This document shows positions 12,144 through 22,550 of a stretch of 64,000 bases of DNA, one piece after another. Made by a program: the position numbers and the translations under genes. This DNA is from Bryum argenteum (Eukaryota; Streptophyta; Bryopsida; Bryales; Bryaceae): assembly GCA_037043015.1 (NCBI GenBank), contig CM073321.1, positions 34,698,101 through 34,762,100 on the forward strand, given 5' to 3'. Each line of letters opens with the position of its first letter. Position 1 is the first letter of the stretch. The notes under the pieces are model-generated. The model ran no database searches, was not told where the DNA came from, and saw nothing but the letters and a program-made list of their open reading frames with translations.

Positions 12144-15100
12144 TTACGCATCAATGAACTTTTGTGGCTTCTTTACGACCGGTTTGTCAGAGTCATAATC
12201 CGCGGAAAGGTCCGATTCTCCACTTTCTTCTTAACCGGGAGGACCATTCTTGTATTCCGCTAGTACACCATCAAAGATTTCTTCATCAGGTTCCATAGCG
12301 ATGAGGTGTCGGTTGGAGCGCGCGCAAGCAATCACAGATGCACCTAAAAACTCAGAGACACACGTTAGAAATGCGAAATGTATAAACAAATTCTAACGTA
12401 GTGATTATGGAAACATTACCTGTACTTGCGTTCCAATCGAATACAATACCTCCATCGTCCGTGAGACAATCGACGAAACATTGAATGAAGGAGGGGTCCT
12501 TCTCTCGTGAGCTTCGCCACGGCGTACCGTCCGGACGATAACGCAAGGTTTCTTTCTCAGCAAAGTTACAGAGGTGGTCTTCCTCATCAGGTACAATTGC
12601 CACACCCGCGTATGCGTGTGCCACTTGCCGAGTTTGGAACTTCGAAACATACTCTTTGCGAACATATACTTTGATATGAAAGCAGTGAGTCTGCAAAACA
12701 GAAGTATAGATACATTAATATAGATGCATAGAAGGCAATAACCATGAATTGTGAAATTGGAAACTAGAATAGGGTTCATACCTCTTTCGGTTTGGGTACG
12801 GTAGAGGCCATAGGGAGGGGATTATATCCCCACCAGTCTCGAACAAGACGAAAATCATTCGTATGGGACTCAGAATCGAGAGTACGCTCGATTCTACAAC
12901 ATTTTCGATGCATCAGAAGAATGGCTCCAACGTCTGTCAAATGATACGCGGCAAACACAAGGAGGCTCTCAAAGTAGGTTTTGTCACGCCGGTTCTAGGA
13001 TGGAATTTCTGTTGGAGACACACCCGGTACAAGCAAGTTCTCGGGAGCATCTGCAAAAATGAGATCAATCCCTGGATGCTTGGGCTCATACTCCATCGCC
13101 GAACACGGGTACTTACGGTCTTTGCCAATCTGGGAGACAAGTCAGAAATTAGCTAGTGGCTAATAGATTTACCAGCTTAAAACGTAATTAAGGAGATTAT
13201 AAGTGACAAATGTACGAAATAATACCTTCTTGATGTGCTCGACAATATCTAGGATTTGCGAATCCCATTTTGCAATCTTCGACTGATGAAACAAATCTCC
13301 ACTGTTCCCCTTCTCCAGATACATTGGCAGAGTGACTGATATTTTCGACGACGAGCTGCTACCAATGTGATTGGGTTTCGGAAGAGGGCGTCTGGCGAAT
13401 ATTGGCTGGCTGAGGCGACGTGGGGACTGCTGCGAGTTGTGGTCAACGGTGAATGATTGAGGTGGGGACCCAACATTCGTAAGTCCACCTGTAGAAAGTT
13501 GAGTCAATCTTACACCGCGTCGAATTGTATTGTTTGCGGCTCCCGCTGAAGCCTGAGTCAGATCAACATCTTCAGGCCCTACAATGTCTTCTCCGAGGGG
13601 AGCATTTTCTTCGGATTCTTGCTCAAGATCTACAACAGGCTCTGCAACAGCATTGCGTCGCTTCTTGTTCGCACGAGACTTGGGCACTGCAACTGGTGAA
13701 GAAGGAGAAGAGATAGGATCAGGTGCGACTAGTAAAATGGAGAGGTCGTCATCGTCATCGTCATCAATGTCCATTGGTGCAGAGTCAGCTGGGTTAGAAG
13801 CGAGGTTCCGAAGAAGATGCTTCTCCTCCTTGTGCACGTAGTTGTCGTCGCACTCAAGGAACCATCCACCGGTCGTCAATTGGGAGTTAGTAAACCGCTC
13901 TTGTTGGGCTGTGGAGAAAAAGCTGCGGGGATCATTCGTGACTGAAATGTCCTCGAACTCTATTGGAATGGAGAACGAAGCTAATGCTCCCTTCGCAACG
14001 AGCTCTTGTTTTAAATACCTACAAAAGTGTGAACAAATCAGATTGTATAAATTGAATAAGTTGTACCAAATTTATTAATATTGAAGAGAAAAGTAGAAAC
14101 ATACCGGAATAAAAGTCGCTTAATTGTAACTTTGCCCCCGGTAATCTTTTGAAGATCCGAGCCTTTGGGCTTGCATTAGGACCAAGATAGTTGTTGAATG
14201 CCTTCTCCCACAAGAGCAACCTCCACTTCTCCACATATTCAGATGGCTTCAAGACAACACTAGACCACTCAATGTTGAGGGTTTTGTTGTCAATCAGGTT
14301 TTGCAATTCAGCTTGAAGTGATTGCTCGAGCTGTGGAAAAAGAAAACATGTTAAAGATGAAAATACCCTATGAATTATGACTTTGAAAACACGTAATGAA
14401 AAATTAAGTTACCTGTGCCCAAAAAGATGCGCGATGCAGAAATGCCACCAGAGCTTTATCTTTCATTGGACGTTCATCTGGGAAGCGAAAAGATCGTTGA
14501 ACTTCGTCTGATGAGTTCCACCATTGGAGCCACTTTCCCTTAAAATCGAAGTGAACATTGGTAGTAGCTACCATTTGTAAGCGATCGATTGTCATATCGG
14601 GTTTCAGGTTCTTGCTGTAATGGGAATAAATCTGCACATAAAATTCGTATGTAAGAATCAAGTTCTAAAACATGATTGCGAATAGAGCCATATCAAACAT
14701 GGAAGAGGTGCTTTCTTTACCTCATTTGCAAATACTTTTCCAAGTCTGTTGTTGGCAACTGCGACCATCTTGTCGAAGTTTTTGCCACGTATTGCCTTAA
14801 TTTCTGATTTGATCGCATTATCCATGGCACTCCATACTCCGGGTCCTGTTTGTTTCTCCTTTGGGACGGTGGCGTAGTAATTCGTTTCAGCGTCATCTGA
14901 TACCTTTGCCAATCTCCTCTGTACAGCATATTAAAAGAATTAATACGGTGGACAAAACCAAATACAAAGAATCACATTACGAACACATTCCAGCCAACTT
15001 ACCGCATATAAGAACTTTACAAAAACGTCAAGTGTTACAGGATACCAAGTTTCCTTTTTTGCTTTCGCGTTCTTGCGTATTCTGTAATCCTCTGAGGATA

Positions 15101-16104
15101 TGAGATCCTTGAAATCCTCAAGTTTCAATTTTCCAAACTGCCTCATTCGCTGCAATTTAGCACACAAACCGTCTTCGACATGGTCATGTTCAGTTGACCT
15201 GCCAAACAAAATCAAATATGGGCAACATTGAAGTTCAACAGAATATAAACAAATAAATTTGGAAATTTAGGACAATTACTCACCAATTTATGTCGTTCAT
15301 AGCATCAATAAGGACGTTGCTCTCTCCCCGAGCATCAAGTAGGATACAGTCCACAGAGATGTACCACGAGGGTTCCATCTTATGATACCGCTCTATGTGT
15401 CGCATCCACGCCGTAAGACGGTGGTTGCCTTCGTACACGTAGAAGTACTTGTCACTCAGGTGTCGAAGATCCGAATCAGACTGCAGCGTCTTCTCAAACT
15501 CTTCATTAGCAGATTTCTATAGAGGATTCGTCCACACTGCATTTCCGGCATCGACCATTTTTTCTCTGCCTTTCCTATCGAAGGGAGAAACGTACATGAC
15601 TCGATCGCCCTCGCGATAGCCTTTGTTGAACTCATTCTCCAATTTTCTGACGTCTTGTTCGGAGATAGGTCGAACCTTAGGATAACAAACAAGGCGACAC
15701 AATGGAATCATCATGCGAGGTTTCTTAACAGGTTTGAAACGCAGCCTGTTGATGATCGCAATTGAATCACTCTTGTGAATCATTCGCATCTCATTTGCAC
15801 TCCAGTCTGCGTCTTTGTTTTAGAGGTGAGGGGGCATGTGAACAATCCCGACATTGAAACCTCCCGACAATGGAGTGTCTTCATCTTCAGAATGAGAGAC
15901 GTCTCCATCGTGATCGTGCGTGGGTTGAGGTTGACGGTCAATATCCACATGACTTTCCTCCAGAACTGCGTTGCTCACGTCCAGAGCATTTCTGCCACTG
16001 TCACGTAAGGGTTCATTCTCATCCAGAGATCGAGTTGGTGGAGAATGAAGCGGACGTGGTGTGGCAACGTCATCTTGGACGGATTGGTCTTGAGCTTTGT
16101 TCAT
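12144..16104 (-). pseudogene. ParB-like / N6-N4 DNA methyltransferase-like fusion protein, nine exons
   Basis: Exons (minus): 16104-15284, 15198-15003, 14918-14721, 14631-14413, 14330-14105, 14018-13226, 13129-12782, 12690-12420, 12343-12144. All junctions are GT-AG and phases agree, except that exon 5 lacks one base. The predicted product is about 1,090 residues. Residues ~220-275 carry YVYEGNHRLTAWMRHI, then VDCILLDARG and NVLIDAMNDIN, like a ParB/sulfiredoxin-fold GNHR domain. Exon 6 is an acidic, serine-rich linker (DIDDDDDDD). Exon 7 has DLIFADAPENLLV in the place of methylase motif IV (D/N-P-P-Y/F/W). Exons 8-9 give DPSFIQCFVDCL, GGIVFDWNASTG and ASVIACARSNRHLIAMEPDE, matching the order 'P...L...GDxVLDPFxGSGTT...GRxxIGxExD' of beta-class N6/N4 methylases. 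Stops at about 15,812, 15,521, 12,993 and 12,231 fit CAA/CAG with C-to-T. The DAPE and DWNASTG deviations make catalysis doubtful. Confidence 0.72.
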
Positions 16105-16248
16105 CTAACAATCCAAAAACCAAAATCCAACACAACATAAATAGAATAAGAAGATATCAAAATGACAATGAGATATTGGAAGTACTTTAAAATCTTTTTA
16201 TAATTAAGTATATGATAAACATAAATATCATATAATCGATGGATAAAA

Positions 16249-19200
16249 TTAAGGAGATGGCAACTTTCGGGCAAGTCGTGGAGAACGTCTGGGTGCAAGT
16301 CTAGCTAATTCTTTCTCTTGGATTCGACAATGTTTGGCTTCATTCTTCTTAAGTCGCCGCTTAATCGCAACACGATCGGCGTTTACGAGTGAAGTGTGAC
16401 GGACAGGGGTGAGGGAAGGCGGAGTTTCAGGAACCGAAGACAATGGTATTACTAATCGACGAGACTCCACAGAAGCTAACACTTCGTGTCTAAAAGTGCA
16501 GAGGTCGTTATCTGCATCGGATTCCTCTTCACAAACAACTTCATGTCGCTTTAACGCATCCTGCAATACAATTCAAATCCGTCAGCAACCAATTAAACGT
16601 ATATTAAACAACGAGAATCAGGTTAACGAAAACAATACAAGTACAACTATTGACGATGGTATAGTAAAATTTATCACATTAAGTCATACTTTATGGCCTA
16701 AAGCAAATTCAAGAAGCATAGGTAGTTCGTGTTCGAGCTTCAGGACGTTGCCAGAGACTCAATCCTGACGCTGAGTCTAAGGTCCCATGCCACGCTGTTG
16801 CAAGCACGAGGACCACAACCAAGAAGGAAAGAATTGGAATTTCAAAAAATTGCATGATAAAAAGTCAATCTTCAAACTTCAAAAAGAGAGGATTTTCATA
16901 CACCCCTCCTGCATTTCGTCGAGCGAAGGCGAATAAGCAGCTCCGAAATTCCCACAACAAAGGCGAGGTTGATGCCCCCGACATCATCAGAGCGCAGCAT
17001 CCAGTCGCATGTGACCAGCCTCGAGCGACCACCAGTATGGTGGCATTCTCCACACTTCCACGAGCCCAGGCAAGCAAAGGCCCGCAGCCACTCTGTTGCG
17101 AGCGAAAGGGAGCCTCGAGGTGGCCACAGCGAAGTCTGATCCCGGGCATGATGCTCACAAGGACCACAGCCAAGAAGGGAAGAATGGGAATTTCAAAAAA
17201 TTGCATGATAAAAAGTCAATTTTCAAACTTAAAAAAAAGAGGATTTGCATACGCCCCCCCAGCCTTTCGTCGACGAAAGGCTAACAAGCAGATAAGAAAT
17301 CCAAGCAATATCGGCACCACCATGGTGGCATTCTCCGCACTTCTCACGAGCACAGTCAAAGCAGGGCCCGCAGCCTCTCCGTTGCGAGCAAAAAGAAGCC
17401 TCGAGGTGGCCACAGCGAAGTTCGAACCCGGGCATGATGCTCACGAGGTCCACAACCAAGAACGGAGGAATGGGAATTTCAAAAAATTGCAAGAACAAAA
17501 GGCAATCTTTAAACTTCAAAAAAAGAGGGTTTTCATACACCCCTCCAACATTTCGTCGAGGAAAGGCTAACAAGCAGCTTAGAAATTCCCACAACAAAGG
17601 CGAGCTTGATGCCCCCGACATCATTAGAGCGCAGCATCAAGTCGCATGTGACCAGCCTCGAGCGACCACCACCATGGTGGCATTCTCCAAACTTCTACGA
17701 GCCTAGACAAGCAAGACCCGCAGCCACTCTGATGGGAGCGAAAGGGAGCCTCGAGGTGGCCACAGCGAAGTCTGATCCCGGGCATGATGCTCACAAGGAC
17801 CACAAACAACAAGGGAGGATTCAACAATTTGGAAAGGAACATGAACAAAAGCCAGATTCCATACTCAAGAACGTGAGGTTCTGTCTACGCCCCCCCAGCC
17901 TTTCGTCGACGAAAGGCTAACAAGCAGATAAGAAATCCAAGCAATATCGGCACCACCATGGTGGCATTCTCCACACTTCTCACGAGCACAGGCAAGGCAG
18001 GGCCCGCAGCCACTTCGTTGCGAGCAAAAAGGAGCCTCGAGGTGGCCACAGCGAAGTTCGAACCCGGGCATGATGCTCACGAGGTCCACAGCCAAGAACG
18101 GAGGGATGGGAATTTCAAAAAATTGCATGAACAAAAGGCAATCTTTAAACTTCAAAGAAAGAGGATTTTCATACACCCCTCCCGCATTTCGTCGAGAAAA
18201 GGCGAACAAGCAGCTCCGAAATTCCCACAACAAAGGCGAGTTTGATGCCCCCGACATCATCAGAGCGCAGCATCCAGTCGCATGTGACCAGCCTCGAGCG
18301 AGCACCACCATGGTGGCATTCTCCAAACTTCCACGAGCCCAGACAAGCAAGACCCGCAGCCACTCTGATGCGAGCGAAAGGGAGCCTCGAGGTGGCCATA
18401 GCCAAGTCTGAACCCGGTCATGATGCTCAGGAGGACCACTGCCAAATAGGGAAGATTCAAAAGTTCAAAAAGGAGCATGAACAAAAGCCAAATTCCATAC
18501 TCAAAAACGGGAGGTTATGTCTACGCCTCCTAGCATTTCGACGGTGAAAGGCTAAACAACAGCAAAATAATTTCCACAACAACGGCGAAGACGATGCCCC
18601 AACATCATCAGAGCGCAGACCTTCACTCGCATCTGGACAGTCCAAAATTCCTGTATGGTGGCATTCTACTACTGGCATTAAACTACACACCCCGCCGCGA
18701 GAGGCTAGCATGCAGGTGACTAATACGAGCATATCACACAGAATCACAAATCTACAGTCTGGCACGAAGGGCACGACCAACGCCAAAGCTAAAAAACCCA
18801 GGATGTTGAATGAGTTTCTGAGCATCACTGGCCGATGTTAGTTGGATCCTACCTCTGTGCCTCAGGAAGCACCCACGCCGACATACATATGAACACCCTG
18901 TACTTCAAATACATAATCTCTCCTACAGAAATCTAGATAGAATCCGAAGAAGAAGAACTGATTGAGTACAAGTATCGGATTGAGTAGATCATGAAGCACG
19001 GATTCTTACCTTGAAGCCCCTCGCAAACCACGCCTCCTTTTCTGCACGAGTCTTGAATTTTACTCCAGGAGCGTATTGAAGTGCGTATTCCCTGTAAAAC
19101 TCAGAAAAAAGGCTTGACGAAGAATCAGAACTCACATTCTCCAACTCCTTCTCCACGTCCTCTCCTTCGCGCCGCATTGTGATCTCCTCTTCTTGCCGCA

Positions 19201-21126
19201 TTGTGATCTCCTCTTCAACGCCCAGGTTTGCCACTGTAGCTCCTTCCTTCAAACCAAACTGAACATTGACAAGAAAGGAGTTGTTGATAGGAACAGGTAC
19301 GCCATATTAGTTCATCGAAAGCATCTTCACTATTTGCATCCTTTCTATTGTGGTAACTACATTCCAAATTCTCACTCTTTCTGTCAGGCATCTCTCCTGA
19401 CAGCTTTTCAAAACTGTCGCTTGCCAAGCCTATCTCAAGCGGATCTATCCTCATCGGCGGTTTCTCTTTCTAGGGTTTTGCGCCGGCGCACAAAGGAGGA
19501 CCTCCTGCTTCCTAATTTTCACAGGATCACTTGCCGATCGTGCCGGCATCACCTGGCTATTCTAAGGTACGCGCCGCAGGAGGAGCTCAGCGGACAGACA
19601 CGAAGCGGACGGAGAGGGAGCGGCGATGGAAGAAGGTACGCGCGGTCAAGCGGGTAACACTTGTGCAGGGTATACATGGGCCCGGGGCTGCTGCTATGGG
19701 GCGGGGCTGCTGCCATGGGGCAGGGGCTGTTGCTCTGGGGCCGGGGCTGCTGCCATGAGGCCGGGGCTGCTGCCATGGGGCCGGGGCTGCTGCCATTGAG
19801 CCGGGGCTGCTGCCATGGGGCCGGGGCTGCTGCCATGGGGCCGGGGCTGCTGCCATGGGGTCAGGGCCATACTGCAGCCATGGAGCCGGGGCTTCATACC
19901 CCGAAACCCCATGGCCGCGCTGCTGCCGGGGCCGGGGCTTTATAACCCGGTACCCAACGGCGCTGCTGCTGGGGCCGGGGGTTTATACCCTGGTCGGGGT
20001 CGGCCGGGCCAGAGGATTATACCCTGGCCGGGGGTTTATACCCTGGTGTTACTTGCCCGGGGCCTTATACCCTGGTTTTACTTACCCGGGGCTTCCTGTG
20101 CCAGGGCATTATACCTCGATACCCCGATACCTCCAATACCCCAATACCCCGATACCCCATTATTTACCGATACCAAGGATGTCTCCATGTATACCCGTGC
20201 CTACTAGGGGTTATATCCTTCAATCCTTTGTATTATCATTCTGGGCCTCTTTTGTTCAATGGACTTTACACTTGTACCGCATTAAAATCTGACATGATTT
20301 ATAATGATCAAAACTAATCCAACATATATTCAGTATTACGTCACAGTTTTTTTACTGAACCAATACTTAATAATCTACATTGGAGTACTGTGCAAACATA
20401 ATCACATATCTAATCTATGGATGTGAATGCTAAAATGTGCCGAGACTCCTTCATGACACTTAAGAAAAACGTCATGTCATTTACCTCCTCCTCTAAAACA
20501 CGATCAATGGTTTCTTCGTCTTCTTCAACATCTACCAACTTCTTCTTTTGGTCCATCCTCTCCTCGTTCTCAGAACTGTCCTTGAAATCTTTCTCCGTAC
20601 CGTCAAAACTTAAATCATCTATCTCATTGTCCTTGAGACGTTCATTGGCATCACCCTAGTAGACAAACATTCAACTCATTTAATCAAAGTGCAATAATTT
20701 AATAGCAAAATCTCAATAATACTACACTACCTGCTTCTCGGAATCCCGTGTAACCTCATCACCTCCTATGTGATAATATAGAGATTCGCTTGATGTCGAT
20801 CCACTTCTACCGCACTCCTGCTCTTCTATAAATCTATTGCATTCGTTCCCATCTTCAACAATGTCTTTCTCGTTAATCTTAATCATTGTGTCAAGATTGA
20901 TCGACCGCATTTTCAGATTCCGCCTATACTCGGGCCCAACTTCATCATCGTTCAGATCATAATCAGCAGAGCCTCCCTCATCTCCACTCGACCTAGACGC
21001 ACCCACCTTTCGCAATGCACTTCGTTTGCGCGCTTTTGTATTACTAAAACGAGTACCCCCTCTCTTCTTCTTTTTCTTAGGCACACTCTCATTAGATCTC
21101 TTAGACCCCATGCTCACCGCGTCCAT
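16249..21126 (-). CDS. Four-exon nuclear-type protein of unknown function, carried by the Mutator-like element
   Basis: Exons (minus): 21126-20731, 20655-20485, 19258-19010, 16560-16249. All three introns are GT-AG and phase 0, and the joined frame of about 375 codons has no stop. The protein starts MDAVSMGSKRSNES, then KKKKKRGG (nuclear-localisation-like). It continues acidic (DEGGSADYDLNDDEVGPEY; VDVEEDEETID), then EFYREYALQYAPGVKF, and ends basic with RRSPRLARKLPSP. I recognise no catalytic domain. Introns 2 and 3 hold large tandem arrays. The 145-bp AT-rich gap to the next ATG (16,104) ends in TTGTTAG directly before that ATG. The gap could therefore be an intron, making this the N-terminal part of the ParB-methyltransferase protein, although the TAA at 16,249 argues for two genes. 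Confidence 0.6.
16800..18560. repeat. 634-bp higher-order tandem repeat with embedded palindromes
   Basis: Two related monomers alternate. Type A (about 16,853, 17,487, 18,121) carries CGACATCATCAGAGCGCAGC. Type B (about 17,206, 17,840) carries ATCCAAGCAATATCGGCACC. A plus B is about 634 bp, present about 2.5-3 times; the segment CTCGAGGTGGCCACAGCGAA recurs in every monomer. Type B holds a perfect 22-bp palindrome (half site AGCCTTTCGTC) at 17,261-17,282 and 17,897-17,918, and a second palindrome, CCACCATGGTGG. The array lies inside intron 3 of the four-exon gene, and its open frames on both strands are by-products of the repetition. Confidence 0.85.
19680..20180. repeat. 20-bp G-rich minisatellite and degenerate derivatives
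   Basis: About nine copies of the unit GCCGGGGCTGCTGCCATGGG occupy 19,681-19,862. They are followed by looser units built on GGGGTTTATACCCTGGT (19,920-20,100) and then by ATACCCCGA-type repeats (20,110-20,165). Runs of four Gs at 20-bp intervals could form quadruplexes on the plus strand. The array lies inside intron 2 of the four-exon minus-strand gene. Confidence 0.9.
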
Positions 21127-21638
21127 AACGTCAAAACTCTAAACAACAGCACACAGATCGGACCGTCTGATGACCTTACCAGCACAAACAGAACAAACAA
21201 AAGAAAGGTCCATCTCATTGTCCTACCCCTATTTAAACAAAGTTTTCAAGCCGCCCCCTAACCTAATTTGCGCAGTTCATCCTAAATTATCGCAACAACT
21301 ATGATGGCTCATATTCTGCCAATTGTGACAGTCTCTGACATGAGATGCTAATCTATTTATTTGAATTTGCATACAAATGCTCTGACAGTGACGGCCGCCG
21401 TTACTTTTCCAATTTTGAGACCGTCAACACTTGCACATTAATGACACTAATTACAATTGCTTAATGGTATACAGTATTTACTCTCCATTATGGTAATTGT
21501 CTGATTTATTCACGCTCCTATCCTTACTTACTTCATTACCAGTTCCTACTACCAATTTTCTCTTATAAACTGCATCATACATAGACTGTATCATTTTCTC
21601 ACATCTACAGTCGATGCTCGTTGGTCCTCTCGCACATC
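21127..21638. promoter_or_regulatory. Divergent promoter region of the Mutator-like element
   Basis: This 512-bp interval separates the minus-strand gene (ATG at 21,126) from the plus-strand transposase (ATG at 21,639). A TATA-like TTATAAAC lies at about 21,563, 76 bp before the transposase ATG. On the minus strand a GTTTAAATAGG box (about 21,228-21,238) lies about 100 bp before the other ATG. Both assignments rest on sequence likeness and spacing only. Confidence 0.5.
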
Positions 21639-22550
21639 ATGGCGTCCTCATCCTCTGAACCCACAGCTGCAGACATCGTTGAGATTGTGTCACACGGAGC
21701 ACTTGTTCCAATTTGCATGTCCGTAGGGCTTCAAGGTGTCGTAGAGATCACTGCATCGTGGCTTGGCATTCGATTCGGCTACAATGCATCTTCCCTGTGG
21801 TTAGAGAGAGAAGTTCTAGAACCTGATACTAATCATCTTCAGTACTCCATGGTCGTAGATTCAATCATCCTAGAGAATAATACTACAACCTGGAAGCTTA
21901 GACCTGGAAAGTAGTGCCTCTACGGCTTGACGGAGTCCGTCATGAACGCCTCAACAGTTCTCCTGACCCCACGTAGTTCTTTTACTATCTCCACGGCTGC
22001 TCCAACTCTTGCTCGTGTCAAAGTCGAACCAGGTCTGGAAGTCACCATTGACATTTCGGATTCATCAGAAGACGAGAAGAAGTCTCCTCTGCAACCATGT
22101 CGTCTGTCCTCTGATATTCCATTGCCACCTCCTGTTAGGGATAACTATCTAAGAGTCACGCCTACTTCTTTACTTTCATCGCAAATTGTAAAACTCAAAA
22201 AAATTCTTCCATCCCTCTTCAATCTCGCTAGAATGCCAAGTAGCAAGACTCTCCTCTTAAAAATAGATTTCAAAACCATTCGCACTGTCAACGTATCTTT
22301 CTTGCTTCCGTCCTTCGATGGCGATGTACTCTTCATATTTCCGCCCACTCTTCCGTCTGCAACTCACAAGGTCGCGAGGTCCATGGAGGGGATGGATAAA
22401 CGGTACGACGGCCATGTGTGGACTAGGACGATGACTACCAACATCAGCAATACGCAAGGGTTGTCTTTCCGATACTCAAACTGTGTAGGACATCTAGAGT
22501 GCCACAACCCGAACTGCGACTTCTTGCAACAATCTGATCGAGTGGCTGGA

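Noticed and set aside
12144-16104. Recent bacterial or viral insertion or contamination
   Set aside because: The gene has eight GT-AG introns and lies inside a plant transposon with matching target duplications. A remote prokaryotic or viral origin remains possible, but not recent contamination.
16865-18828. Many overlapping open frames on both strands (100-240 codons)
   Set aside because: They recur once per tandem-repeat unit in several frames and have no domain. They result from the 634-bp repeat, which lies in an intron.
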